A stretch of DNA of 64,000 nucleotides from Palsa-295 sp963785585 (lineage in GTDB: Bacteria; Acidobacteriota; Terriglobia; Acidiferrales; UBA7541): positions 1,612,001 through 1,676,000 of the forward strand of contig CAWAVW010000004.1 of NCBI GenBank assembly GCA_963785585.1. Direction: 5' to 3'. Positions 56,115 through 64,000 of this stretch are shown here, in pieces. Made by a program: the position numbers and the translations under genes. The first letter of the stretch is position 1, and each line of letters opens with the position of its first letter. The notes under the pieces were generated by a model, which ran no database searches, was not told where the DNA came from, and saw only the letters and a list, made by a program, of their open reading frames with translations.

Positions 56115-56654
56115 ATGTCCGCTGAAAATATCAATGAACTCAAGAAGTGGGTCGCAGAGCTCGTCCGCCAGGGCTCCGGCGAGGATTTCATCGGCTTGAA
56201 TCGCGTGGTCGATATCGTCAGCAAGAACTTCGGCGTCCAGCCCCACGAAGTGGCGATCATGACGATCACCCCGGACGACCGCTTCCTGCGCTTCATTTTT
56301 CCCTCTATGTTACGGGAAGTAGGGCAGATACCGCTAACCAGCACAAATTCCCTGGCCGCTCGCACGGTGCGCGAAAAGCGTCCGGAAGTAATCAACCATT
56401 TTGCCGTCGTGCCGCATTCGTCGGTATTCGAAGCCGTTCCCATCGCGGAAGATACCCGCGCCGACGCCATTCAGAAGATTATGAGCGCCCCAATCGCTAT
56501 CGATCGGAAGGTCTGCGGAGTCATCCAGGTATCGAGAAAAGGCAAATCGGCAGGCGAGGCAGGGCCGGATTTCACTCATCAACAGCTGCGAGAACTAAAG
56601 ACCATCGGCGATACGCTCGCGCCGTGCCTCGCTCTCACCGCCGTCGCAAAATAA
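56115..56654 (+). CDS. GAF domain protein
   Basis: 179 residues from an ATG after AAGGA; the longer upstream frame is not supported. A single GAF fold spans nearly the whole chain (AIMTITPDDRFLRFIFP; TSTNSLAARTVREKRPEVINHF; APIAIDRKVCGVIQVSRKGKS). No output domain. It may be a small ligand or redox sensor acting through partners. Confidence 0.85.
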   Translation: MSAENINELKKWVAELVRQGSGEDFIGLNRVVDIVSKNFGVQPHEVAIMTITPDDRFLRFIFPSMLREVGQIPLTSTNSLAARTVREKRPEVINHFAVVPHSSVFEAVPIAEDTRADAIQKIMSAPIAIDRKVCGVIQVSRKGKSAGEAGPDFTHQQLRELKTIGDTLAPCLALTAVAK

Positions 56655-56713
56655 CGTATCGCGCGCAATGCTATCTATGTTTCGGCCTGCGATTCTCGCA
56701 GGTTTATCCCTGA

Positions 56714-57658
56714 TTATTTCGCATCCGAATCGTCGCGCCGCGTAATCGCCCGTCGAATATTCGCTAGCGGCGCGTCGTCCGAAAGCGCCACGCGCCCGTT
56801 TTCCGTTCGAACTCCGAGTTGCTTCCACATTTCCGGTAAATCGATCATCACGGGCTGATCCTTCCACTTCGCCAGCATTTCCGTCAGCACCGGCGCGCCC
56901 GTGGCCCGATCGCCCGCCTGGAAGGCGTCTTCCAGTTTCCATTCGCTTCGGATGTCGCCGCCTGCATTGAGAATTCCGCGCAACGCGTCTTCGAGTCCTT
57001 TGCGATTCTGAGTGCGTTTGCGAATCTCCACGTCGGCCACAAAGCAAAACAATGCCCCGCCCCAATACGTTCTCGCCCAAGTGTGCGTGTGGTCGAGTCC
57101 TTCGTCGCCCGCTTCCGGCAAGCCTTTCGCCATGTCGCGCATCAGGTCGCGCCACATTTCCATCTCGTCCATTTCGCCCGCGCGGATCCGGGCAATGGGC
57201 TCGACGTACGTCGAAATTCCCTCTTCCGCCCAGTGGTGGTTTTCCTCTACGGACGGAAACGCCAGATGAATCATTTCGTGCGTCATCATCCAATCGTCGC
57301 GAAGCTCTTCCATCGAGGTCTGATTGCCAACTCCGATGCGGATCAATCCCGCATCCATTCCGAACGTCTGGCCGTGGCGAACGCCGTCGCCGTCAAACGT
57401 CCTCACGCGGACGCTCACGTGCGGCACCGGAAACTTTCCGTAATACGTTGTCACCGCGTTGCCGGCCATTTCAATCCAGCGATTTAGGTCCTGCTGCGAC
57501 GGGCCGGTGCCCGTTCGCTCGACGGACACTTCGATCTTCGAGCCACCGATCGAGAGCGTCGAAGCTTCCGTGTCCGCGTTTCCGGCGCTCACAATCGGCA
57601 GAGCAACGCACGCGCCGCACAGGACAAAAATTGCCAACCGAATCGTCGCTACGTTCAT
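56714..57658 (-). CDS. Exported HExxH putative metallopeptidase
   Basis: 314 residues from the ATG at 57658; the open frame runs back to 58456 only as a shadow. Signal peptide 1-25. The motif HEMIHL, then HHWAEEG with a downstream Glu, follows the gluzincin pattern (HExxH...E) of peptidase MA-like proteins. An N-terminal beta-domain (SIGGSKIEVSVERTG) precedes it. Substrate unknown; the peptidase call is from motif only. Confidence 0.72.
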   Translation of the reverse strand: MNVATIRLAIFVLCGACVALPIVSAGNADTEASTLSIGGSKIEVSVERTGTGPSQQDLNRWIEMAGNAVTTYYGKFPVPHVSVRVRTFDGDGVRHGQTFGMDAGLIRIGVGNQTSMEELRDDWMMTHEMIHLAFPSVEENHHWAEEGISTYVEPIARIRAGEMDEMEMWRDLMRDMAKGLPEAGDEGLDHTHTWARTYWGGALFCFVADVEIRKRTQNRKGLEDALRGILNAGGDIRSEWKLEDAFQAGDRATGAPVLTEMLAKWKDQPVMIDLPEMWKQLGVRTENGRVALSDDAPLANIRRAITRRDDSDAK

Positions 57659-57886
57659 GGTCTTCCACCAATCCGGGCCCAAACCGCCCCGATTTCGCTC
57701 CCTTTCGACGGCTGCCAGGGCCGCAACTTTCGCCCCACCCCGGTGTTTACACAGATGCAACGAACGGGTGTCTCGCGCCATCTTACCTATGCTGGCGCGG
57801 GATACACTCGGCACAGGCAGGAACATCGCCCCTGCCGATAAGCCCGTTCCGTACGATTCTTCGAATGACCTGAAGGAGGTCTCGAG

Positions 57887-59008
57887 ATGCAATTCACCCA
57901 ACGATTTCTGCCGAGCGCGAAGCGCGCCGCGGCCATCGCTGCTTGCGGCGCCCTGTTCCTTTGCGGCAGCTCCAGCCTTTTCGCCCAGCAGCAGGATACT
58001 CCGCCCGCGCCGCCTTCCCAGCAACAGCAGCAGGACCAGCAGGCGCCGCCGAGCCAACCCGATCCATCGGGAATGGCCCCGCAGCAATCCGCGCCTCCGG
58101 CTACCGCCGCCCAGGCGCCGCAAGACCAGCAGCAGAATGCTCAGCCAGACCAACAACAAGACCAGCAGCCGATGGATCCGAACGCCGGACCTCAGGTTCA
58201 GGCTCCGCCGCCTTCCGATCGGCCGGCTCCGCCGCCCGCGCCTCGCCGGTACTCTAATGCGTCGCGCGCGCTTCCGGATCCCTTGACGATTCCTGCCGGA
58301 ACCGTCGTTCAGATTCGCACTTCGGATTGGATCTCGAGCGACAAGAATAAAAAAGGCGATCAGTTCATCGGCACGCTCGTGAATCCGGTCATTGTCGATG
58401 GCTGGGTGGTCGCGCGCCGCGGACAAACAATCGTCGGTCAGGTCACCGACGCTCAACGGGCCGGCCGCGTGAAAGGCGTCTCAAAACTTCAATTGGATGT
58501 GAACCAACTGACGCTCGTCGATGGTCAAATGCTCAACGTACAGACCTCTTTGTTGAATGCGAGCGCCGGCACGTCCAACGGTCGTGACGCCGTAGCTGTC
58601 GGAACGACCACCGGCACCGGCGCGGCGATCGGCGGCATCGCTGCCGGAGGCGCGGGCGCAGGAATCGGCGCAGGCGCTGGATTCGTCGCCGGAATCGCCG
58701 GCGTGCTGCTCACCCGCGGAAAGCCGACGATCATTCCGCCCGAAGACGTTTTGACGTTCCGCCTCGAAACGCCAGCCAGTTTCACCACCGTTCACGGCCA
58801 ACTCGCTTTCCGTCCGGCCACGCCTCAGGATTACGCCGACAACTCGCAGCCTCCGCGTCCGCGTCTGGTTGCCAGACCGTATCCGGGTCCTTACGCCTAT
58901 CCGTACGGACCGGCGTTCGGCTATTACCCGCCGCCGGTCGCGATCGGTTTTGGCTACGGATATGGTTATCCTGGCTACTACCGCCGCGGATGGGGTTGGG
59001 GCTGGTAA
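57887..59008 (+). CDS. Exported Gln/Pro-rich protein with Gly/Tyr/Trp tail
   Basis: 373 residues after AAGGAGG at seven bases. Signal peptide (cut near LFAQQ), a Gln/Pro/Ala-rich linker (35-120), a beta-domain (IPAGTVVQIRTSDWISSD; GQTIVGQVTDAQRAGRVK) resembling TrbI/VirB10-like or similar exported beta-barrels, a glycine-zipper-like hydrophobic stretch (GAAIGGIAAGGAGAGIGAGA), and an aromatic tail ending RRGWGWGW. Possibly envelope-inserted; function unknown. Confidence 0.8.
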   Translation: MQFTQRFLPSAKRAAAIAACGALFLCGSSSLFAQQQDTPPAPPSQQQQQDQQAPPSQPDPSGMAPQQSAPPATAAQAPQDQQQNAQPDQQQDQQPMDPNAGPQVQAPPPSDRPAPPPAPRRYSNASRALPDPLTIPAGTVVQIRTSDWISSDKNKKGDQFIGTLVNPVIVDGWVVARRGQTIVGQVTDAQRAGRVKGVSKLQLDVNQLTLVDGQMLNVQTSLLNASAGTSNGRDAVAVGTTTGTGAAIGGIAAGGAGAGIGAGAGFVAGIAGVLLTRGKPTIIPPEDVLTFRLETPASFTTVHGQLAFRPATPQDYADNSQPPRPRLVARPYPGPYAYPYGPAFGYYPPPVAIGFGYGYGYPGYYRRGWGWGW

Positions 59009-59082
59009 CACAGCGACGCCGTAAATTTACGAACGGCGTACTGTTCACCAAAGAATAAAATCTGTGCTTCCACTTCTGTGAC

Positions 59083-59118
59083 AGAGGACGCGCACTTCCG
59101 GCGTCCTCTTTCCTTTTT
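59083..59118 (+). terminator. Intrinsic terminator
   Basis: AGAGGACGC (59083-59091) pairs with GCGTCCTCT (59101-59109), then TTCCTTTTT. Confidence 0.8.
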
Positions 59119-59185
59119 CGGCGCTTCGCGTTCCCTATCTCGTGCCGCCGCAAATGCGAATTCTCCGTTACATCGTTGAAATTGA

Positions 59186-59214
59186 TTGACATCACCCTAC
59201 GTGCTTGTTAATTT
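59186..59214 (+). promoter_or_regulatory. Promoter of the arginine decarboxylase gene
   Basis: Perfect TTGACA (59186-59191), 17-base spacer, TAATTT (59209-59214); leader about 54 bases containing GGAGGC. Confidence 0.6.
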
Positions 59215-59274
59215 TCCGAGGCTTGCGCAATTTCGAGTTTATTTTCCTGGAGGCACCGTAGCCCGGTACAAACT

Positions 59275-59832
59275 ATGGCGTTCGTCGCGAAGAAGATTTT
59301 CCTCACCAAGGGAGTTGGCAAGCACCGCGAGCGCCTTTCCAGTTTCGAACTCGCTTTGCGCAATGCTGGAATCGCGGCCTGTAACATCGTCCGCGTTTCG
59401 TCGATTTTCCCGCCGTACTGCAAGTTAATTTCCCGCAGCGAAGGCCTGAAGCATATCAAGCCCGGCCAGGTCGCCTTTACGGTCATCAGCGAAAATCAGA
59501 CGCGCGAGCCGCATCGCTTGATCGCCGCTGGCGTGGGCCTCGCCCTGCCCGCCGACAAATCGATGTTCGGCTATCTTTCCGAGCATCATTCCTTCGGCGA
59601 AAGCGAAGAGATTGCGGGTGAATATACCGAGGAACTCGCCGCCGAAATGCTGGCCACCACTTTGAACGTGGAATTCGATCCGGATCTTTCCTGGGACGAG
59701 AAAAAAGAGGTCTATCGTATCTCGAACAAAATCGTCCGCACCATGAACATCACCCAGTCCGCCGTCGGCGACAAGCGCGGCCTGTGGACCACGGTGCTCG
59801 CCGCAGCGATTTTGATCGGCGAAGACGACTGA
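59275..59832 (+). CDS. Pyruvoyl-dependent arginine decarboxylase
   Basis: 185 residues. N-terminus KKIFLTKGVGKHRERLSSFE and the self-cleavage site VRVSSIFPP (Ser42-Ser43), which would split the chain into beta and alpha subunits and turn Ser43 into the pyruvoyl cofactor. Converts arginine to agmatine, the entry to polyamine synthesis. The only GGAGG is about 17 bases before the ATG, so initiation looks weak. Begins the polyamine group. Confidence 0.93.
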   Translation: MAFVAKKIFLTKGVGKHRERLSSFELALRNAGIAACNIVRVSSIFPPYCKLISRSEGLKHIKPGQVAFTVISENQTREPHRLIAAGVGLALPADKSMFGYLSEHHSFGESEEIAGEYTEELAAEMLATTLNVEFDPDLSWDEKKEVYRISNKIVRTMNITQSAVGDKRGLWTTVLAAAILIGEDD

Positions 59833-59907
59833 CAGAACCAGCGCCTGGCCGCGAGTGGCAAGCGGCCGGCTGGAACCAGTTCTGAAAAATTCGGCGGCCA
59901 GGATTCG

Positions 59908-59939
59908 AAGGGCACGAAGCAAACGCTTCGTGCCCTTTT
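59908..59939 (+). terminator. Intrinsic terminator of the arginine decarboxylase gene
   Basis: A 13-bp perfect stem (AAGGGCACGAAGC / GCTTCGTGCCCTT) with a four-base loop AAAC, followed by TTC; separates it from the convergent YdeI-like gene. Confidence 0.88.
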
Positions 59940-59964
59940 CTATTTCTGCAAGAGTGTTACGTCC

Positions 59965-60558
59965 TTAATCGAGAATGCCTTTTCCGGCAAGGATGCGCTT
60001 TTCATGTCTCGCGATGCGCGACTCGCGCGTGGCGGATTGTTTGGCGCCGGCAAAATGGAGGATGTATGCGCGTTGCCGGCCCGGCGTGAGCGACTGGAAT
60101 GCCTTCTTGAACTTGGCATCGCTCGCGAGCTTCCTTTTAAATTCCGGTGGGGGCTTCAGGGTGTCGTTGGCCTTCATGTCCACGCGCGCGCCGGATCTTT
60201 CCAGATCAACCGCCTCGCGGATGTAAGACTTCAGCGTCGCGGCATGCTTTTCGATTTCGGCGAGCGATTTGAATTTCGCCCAGCGAATCGTGCGGGAGTT
60301 CGGACCGGGCGCGGCAAGGATATGCTCAGGGTCGCGGAGCAAAACTCCCTTTAAAAATGCGATCGCGACGGTCTCTTTCATCCCGGCGATGAAAGCCACA
60401 ATTGACCCATCGATTGTAAAGGTCGGCTTGCTCCACTTCACCGTTTCGGCGAGGCCTTCGTCGAGAAACAACTCTCGCAGCTCCCCGAGTTCGGCATTCC
60501 AGGCCTTCGCACTTTCAATGCGCTTGGTCACCTGCGGATTTCTGCCGCTGATTGCCAT
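59965..60558 (-). CDS. YdeI/DUF1801-like protein
   Basis: 197 residues from an ATG with AAGGA upstream; the extension to 60675 overlaps the DHS-like gene. DUF1801 part (SKPTFTIDGSIVAFIAGMKETVAIAF) and a C-terminal YdeI/OmpD-associated segment (LTPGRQRAYILHFAGAKQSATRESRI). Role unknown. Lies 28 bases after the DHS-like gene, likely cotranscribed. Confidence 0.85.
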   Translation of the reverse strand: MAISGRNPQVTKRIESAKAWNAELGELRELFLDEGLAETVKWSKPTFTIDGSIVAFIAGMKETVAIAFLKGVLLRDPEHILAAPGPNSRTIRWAKFKSLAEIEKHAATLKSYIREAVDLERSGARVDMKANDTLKPPPEFKRKLASDAKFKKAFQSLTPGRQRAYILHFAGAKQSATRESRIARHEKRILAGKGILD

Positions 60559-60586
60559 CGCGAGTTTCCTTCCCCGCCCCCAGCCT

Positions 60587-61708
60587 CTACTTTTTGCCGC
60601 CCTTCCTAGAGGGCGCTGGCGCGTGTCGATGCCCGCCGCCGCGAGCGCCTTCGTGTTTGTAACCAATGCGCTCAAGCACAGCGCCGACGATCAACGGCAG
60701 CGCCACCGTGGCATCGTCCAGCACTTCGGCAAACCGCCCGCCCTCGGCGATCGGCACAAACTTGCCCCACGAAACCGCTTCGGTGTACGTGCTGCCGGAA
60801 AGCCCGCCCCAATTCACCGGCTCCGGACAAATCCGCAACCCGTAGTTGTAGCGCTTCAGCGGAATCTTTTCGTAGCCGCGCCGCGCCAGCAATTCCGCAT
60901 ACACGCCAAACTGCTGAGCCCAATTTCGCGGCACTCCGCCCCCAACGGTAAAAATTCCCATCTTTTTGGTCGCCAGCATCGTCGCCGCGTAATGTTCGAA
61001 GTCCAGATAAGGATCGAATTTCAGCGGCGGCTTTCCTTCCTTCTTGCGCTGCCGGTTGAAAAGCGCCAGATCGATTCCCAACTCCGAATCCGTAAACGCC
61101 GGCACGAACACCGGAACTTTATGCTCGTAGCAGGATTTCAGGATTCCGCGGCCCTTCGCGTGGCGCGTCAAGTATTCGCCCATCGCCCAATTCAATTTCC
61201 AACTGCACAGTGTTTCGTTCGCATCCCAACGCGCAAGCACGTGATCGACCACTTCTTCGACTGCGTCGAGATTCACTTCGGGCTCCAGCGAATCGTACAC
61301 GCGATTGTATCCGGAAAGAAAAAGCTCGTTGTCATCCACCGATGGGTCGTATCGAAAATGCGAACGGCCCGTCGCCTCCACCAATCCGTGCGCCATCAGC
61401 GCGCCGGTGGATACAATCGCCTTCACGATTCCGGACTCCACCAGATCGCAGAACACCAAACCCATTTTGCCGACCGTCAGCGCGCCGGAAAGCGTCATCA
61501 CCACAAAACAATCCTTATCTTTCGCCATCGCCTCCAGCACGTCGGCCGCATCGCCCACTTGGCGCGCCGTGTAGGCGGTCTGCCCCATGGCCCGCACCAG
61601 GTCGTCGATTGTGTGGATGCGCGACAAATCCAGCGGATAAATCGGTGTCAGCCGGTCTTCGATCGGATCGTGCAGGACGCGTCCCGTTACGCCCTTTTTC
61701 TTTGCCAT
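60587..61708 (-). CDS. Deoxyhypusine-synthase-like protein
   Basis: 373 residues of the bacterial DHS-like group. The catalytic Lys is kept (TEAVSWGKF, Lys316), with VVMTLSGALTVGKMG and VSTGALMAHGL for NAD binding. The eukaryotic substrate motif around His288 is replaced by GGGVPRNWAQQ. Bacteria have no eIF5A, so it is not a hypusine enzyme; relatives include homospermidine synthases that move an aminobutyl group between polyamines. Conserved neighbours (agmatine and agmatinase-like genes) support a polyamine role. GAGG seven bases before ATG. A basic Gly/His/Lys tail ends it. Confidence 0.88.
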   Translation of the reverse strand: MAKKKGVTGRVLHDPIEDRLTPIYPLDLSRIHTIDDLVRAMGQTAYTARQVGDAADVLEAMAKDKDCFVVMTLSGALTVGKMGLVFCDLVESGIVKAIVSTGALMAHGLVEATGRSHFRYDPSVDDNELFLSGYNRVYDSLEPEVNLDAVEEVVDHVLARWDANETLCSWKLNWAMGEYLTRHAKGRGILKSCYEHKVPVFVPAFTDSELGIDLALFNRQRKKEGKPPLKFDPYLDFEHYAATMLATKKMGIFTVGGGVPRNWAQQFGVYAELLARRGYEKIPLKRYNYGLRICPEPVNWGGLSGSTYTEAVSWGKFVPIAEGGRFAEVLDDATVALPLIVGAVLERIGYKHEGARGGGHRHAPAPSRKGGKK

Positions 61709-61726
61709 TCAGCGGCCTCGCAGGTA

Positions 61727-61790
61727 ATGTAAATCTCCCAAGCTGCTCGGGAGTCAAACTTTGAATTCGTTCGCGCCCTATTGATAGTAC
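61727..61790. promoter_or_regulatory. Divergent promoters of the DHS-like and agmatinase-like genes
   Basis: Minus: TTGACT (61757-61752) with TTACAT (61732-61727), spacer 19. Plus: TTGAAT (61761-61766) with TAGTAC (61785-61790), spacer 18. The two -35 boxes are three bases apart, so one bound factor could affect both genes. Confidence 0.4.
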
Positions 61791-61847
61791 AGATAAGGCC
61801 GCGCGCGAAACAAAATTCGATTAATTTTTCGAGGAGCCCCACCACAC

Positions 61848-62738
61848 ATGTCCCGTTATACTCCGATGCCTCCGCAGAATTTCGGTGGTCTTGCGGTCGA
61901 ACACTCCACGTATCAAACGGCTCGCGCCGTAATTTTTCCCGTTCCTCTCGAACGCACCGCCACCTACGAACGCGGCACCCGCAACGGCCCCGCCGCCATC
62001 CTCGAAGCCAGCCGCCACATGGAACTGTACGACGAAGAACTGCAGCTCGAACCCTACAAGGAAATCGGCATCGCTACCTGGCCCCCGATCGACACGATGG
62101 ACGGCACGTTTGAAGAAGTGCTGCGCGAATTATTCACCGCGCAACTGCAGCTGCTCGAAGACGGGAAATTTCCCATCGCTCTCGGCGGCGAGCATTCGCT
62201 CACGCCGCCGCTTGTCTCCGCGACTCTCAAGAAATACAAAGACCTCTGCGTGCTCCACATCGGCGCTCACGCCGAATTGCGCAACGAATTCCAGGGCAAT
62301 CCCGGCAGCCACGTTTGCACCATGCGCCGCGTGGTCGAAATGTGCCCCGCCGTCCAGGTGGGCGTTCGCTCGCTTTCCGAGGAAGAAGCCAAAGCGATCC
62401 CCAAGCTGCGCACGAAAATCTACTGGGCCAAAGATATCGTCCGCGCTCCCGTGAAGGCCTGGATCGCGAAAGTGCTCGAAGACCTGAGCCCAAACGTGTA
62501 TCTGACTGTAAATGTCGATGGCTTCGACTCGTCCATCGTCTCCGCCACCGGCGCTCCGGAACCCGGCGGTCTTGACTGGCACGAAGTGACTTCGCTGATC
62601 CGCGCCGTCGCCGATCACAAAAAAATCGTGGCGATGGACATCGCCGAACTCTCGCCGCGTCCCCGCGACCACGCCTCCGATTTTCTCGTCGCGAAATTGA
62701 TTTACAAAACGCTTGGCTACGTCTTTTGCCATTCGTGA
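61848..62738 (+). CDS. Agmatinase/ureohydrolase-like protein with altered metal ligands
   Basis: 296 residues, full family length. Fold markers: VPLERTATYERGTRNGPAAI, GGEHSLTPPL, SHVCTMRRV, TGAPEPGGLDW. Metal residues compared with agmatinase/arginase: His116 kept; DAHAD is GAHAE (Gly139, His141, Glu143); the DxD pair is NVD (Asn222, Asp224). Three of six ligands are changed, two of them non-conservatively. It may bind one metal, use another metal, or have a new or regulatory role; conventional agmatine hydrolysis to putrescine is doubtful. GAGGAG is eleven bases upstream. Divergent from the DHS-like gene. Confidence 0.85.
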   Translation: MSRYTPMPPQNFGGLAVEHSTYQTARAVIFPVPLERTATYERGTRNGPAAILEASRHMELYDEELQLEPYKEIGIATWPPIDTMDGTFEEVLRELFTAQLQLLEDGKFPIALGGEHSLTPPLVSATLKKYKDLCVLHIGAHAELRNEFQGNPGSHVCTMRRVVEMCPAVQVGVRSLSEEEAKAIPKLRTKIYWAKDIVRAPVKAWIAKVLEDLSPNVYLTVNVDGFDSSIVSATGAPEPGGLDWHEVTSLIRAVADHKKIVAMDIAELSPRPRDHASDFLVAKLIYKTLGYVFCHS

Positions 62739-62795
62739 GATTTCCGTAAAATTAAAACCGGCGCAATATTTGACACGATCTCGGAGGTCCCACCG

Positions 62796-63113
62796 ATGTT
62801 CGCTTCCGCTTTTCTTGTAGCGCAAAACCAGCACGACTTTGTCGTGTATGTCCAGACGCATGGCATCGTCTGGTGGATCATCATCGGCCTGCTGGCCGGA
62901 TGGCTTGCCGGCACTCTCGCGCGCGGCCGCGGATTCGGTTGCGTCACGAACGTGATCCTCGGCCTGGTCGGCGCCGTGATCGGCGGCTGGATCTTTCAGC
63001 GCCTCGGCATTATCGCCTTCGGATTCTGGGGCAGCCTCGCCGCCGCCACGGTCGGCGCCATCCTGCTCGTCGCCATCGCCCGCCTGTTTGCCGGCGGCAG
63101 CGAGCGTGATTAG
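62796..63113 (+). CDS. GlsB/YeaQ/YmgE-family membrane protein
   Basis: 105 residues, three TM helices, with IIIGLLAGWLAGTLARGRGFG and NVILGLVGAVIGGWIF typical of the transglycosylase-associated family. Stress-linked small inner-membrane protein of unknown mechanism. GGAGG eight bases before ATG. Confidence 0.9.
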   Translation: MFASAFLVAQNQHDFVVYVQTHGIVWWIIIGLLAGWLAGTLARGRGFGCVTNVILGLVGAVIGGWIFQRLGIIAFGFWGSLAAATVGAILLVAIARLFAGGSERD

Positions 63114-63374
63114 CGGTCGCCGTCGGCCACAATCCTCGCCTTGGCTCGTGATCTCCGCGACATCAGGGGATTTTCTTCGTCTCCTCTGCGCATCCATTTT
63201 TTGACTTTACTTCCGTGAATGCAGGCCGCTCCACTCCGCCGCTTCCGCCCAATGTGATACGATTGCCCTCGAACAAAAACGAATCGAAGCGTGAGCCAAT
63301 CCGCTCCACCAACGTCTTCGCCGTCGTAAGCTGCCCCGATCGAAGAGTTGGGCGACACCATCGGAAGGAAAAAC

Positions 63375-64000
63375 TTGAGTCAACAATCGTTGTGGGCTAT
63401 CCCGCTAGGCGGACTCGGCGAGTTCGGCATGAACATGATGGTCCTGCGCACCGGCGACGACATTATCGTCATCGACGCGGGCCTGATGTTTCCCGAACAG
63501 GAATTGCTGGGCGTCGATATCGTGATTCCCGATATCACCTACCTGAAGCAAAATCGCAATAAAATCCGCGCCATCGTGCTCACGCACGCGCACGAAGATC
63601 ACATCGGGGGCATTCCTTACATCCTTCCCGAGCTCAACGTTCCGGTCTATGGCACTGAATTCACGCTCGCCATCGTTCGCAAAAAACTCGAGGAGCATGG
63701 CCAGCTCGAAAAAGCGAAATTGCATGAAGTGAAAGCCGGACAAACCACCGTCCTCGGCGCTTTCTCGATCGAATATCTGCACGTCACGCACAGCACCATC
63801 GACTGCGTCGCGCTCGCCGTGCGCACGCCCGTCGGCGTCATCATCCACACCGGCGACTTCAAGATCGATCCCACGCCCGTGGATGGCAAACCTTTTGACC
63901 TTCACGCCTTCGCGCGCTACGGCCAGGAAGGCGTCCTCGCTCTTTTCAGTGACAGCACCAACGTCGAGCGCCCCGGCTTCACTCCGTCCGAGCGCTCGGT
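63375..64000 (+). CDS. rnj: Ribonuclease J (3' end beyond window)
   Basis: 208 codons are visible. TTG start with GGAAGGA upstream. Beta-lactamase-fold nuclease: IPLGGLGEFGMN, IDAGLMFPE, metal motif THAHEDHIGG, later THSTID and HTGDFKID. RNase J degrades and processes mRNA with 5'-3' exo and endo activity. Cut by the right edge before the beta-CASP domain. Confidence 0.94.
   Translation, partial: MSQQSLWAIPLGGLGEFGMNMMVLRTGDDIIVIDAGLMFPEQELLGVDIVIPDITYLKQNRNKIRAIVLTHAHEDHIGGIPYILPELNVPVYGTEFTLAIVRKKLEEHGQLEKAKLHEVKAGQTTVLGAFSIEYLHVTHSTIDCVALAVRTPVGVIIHTGDFKIDPTPVDGKPFDLHAFARYGQEGVLALFSDSTNVERPGFTPSERS

Noticed and set aside
57659..58456. Upstream extension of the HExxH gene on the minus strand
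   Set aside because: Arg/Leu-rich shadow of the Q/P-rich gene; the ATG at 57658 begins a proper signal peptide.

Overview
The window looks like chromosomal DNA (GC near 60%) from an Acidobacteriota, probably class Terriglobia or a relative. Supporting signs are a lone double-FtsX permease of the acidobacterial duplicated orphan permease type, an SBBP/DUF7948 beta-propeller protein, a DUF1844 protein, a BlaI-M56 pair, a one-piece LptF-LptG permease and a type-B (SdhCAB) succinate dehydrogenase. I see no phage, transposase, CRISPR array, rRNA or tRNA. The assignment rests on gene families, not on a database search.

Layout. 1-8.5 kb: a secreted SBBP-repeat protein cut by the left edge, a GH57 glycosidase and the lptF-lptG fusion. 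8.3-13.2 kb (minus): recO-glyQ-glyS-udk with overlapping start and stop codons, then a small membrane protein. 13.6-18.9 kb (plus): a rhomboid protease, then a four-gene MacB-like efflux operon (adaptor, ATPase, two permeases). 19-25.5 kb: an isopropylmalate/tartrate dehydrogenase-like enzyme, the orphan permease, a bactofilin and a Gly/Tyr/Trp-rich secreted protein. 25.7-31.1 kb (minus): mazG, an alpha-L-fucosidase, a GNAT acyltransferase, an enolase-superfamily OSBS/NSAR enzyme and an EamA transporter; the last three look like a D-amino-acid salvage unit. 31.3-34.1 kb: BlaI repressor and M56 sensor protease with an operator at the blaI start. 34.2-39 kb (plus): an NTF2-like protein, DUF1844 protein, MBL hydrolase, ribF and polX. 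39.1-46.6 kb: a DUF4097-like secreted protein, a 41-residue membrane peptide, myo-inositol-phosphate synthase, a palindromic repeat element, glnA, icd and mdh. 46.6-55.8 kb (mostly minus): lipocalin-like protein, a conserved hypothetical, GT39-like transferase, two cyclophilins, M19 dipeptidase and sdhCAB. 56-64 kb: GAF protein, HExxH protein, Q/P-rich secreted protein, a polyamine gene group (pyruvoyl arginine decarboxylase, deoxyhypusine-synthase-like enzyme, agmatinase-like protein), a GlsB/YeaQ membrane protein and the start of RNase J.

How the genes work together. icd, mdh and sdhCAB supply TCA-cycle steps and glnA links 2-oxoglutarate to nitrogen. The arginine decarboxylase, agmatinase-like and DHS-like proteins form a putative polyamine route. 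The most surprising observation is that the agmatinase-like protein has lost or changed three of the six metal-ligand residues of the ureohydrolase fold, yet sits divergently beside an intact-looking DHS-like gene. Other points of note are the D-to-L amino-acid cluster, a uridine kinase with no ATG/GTG/TTG start upstream of its P-loop, a probable compensated frameshift in the SBBP protein, and recurrent TGC-TAnAnT extended -10 elements close to start codons.
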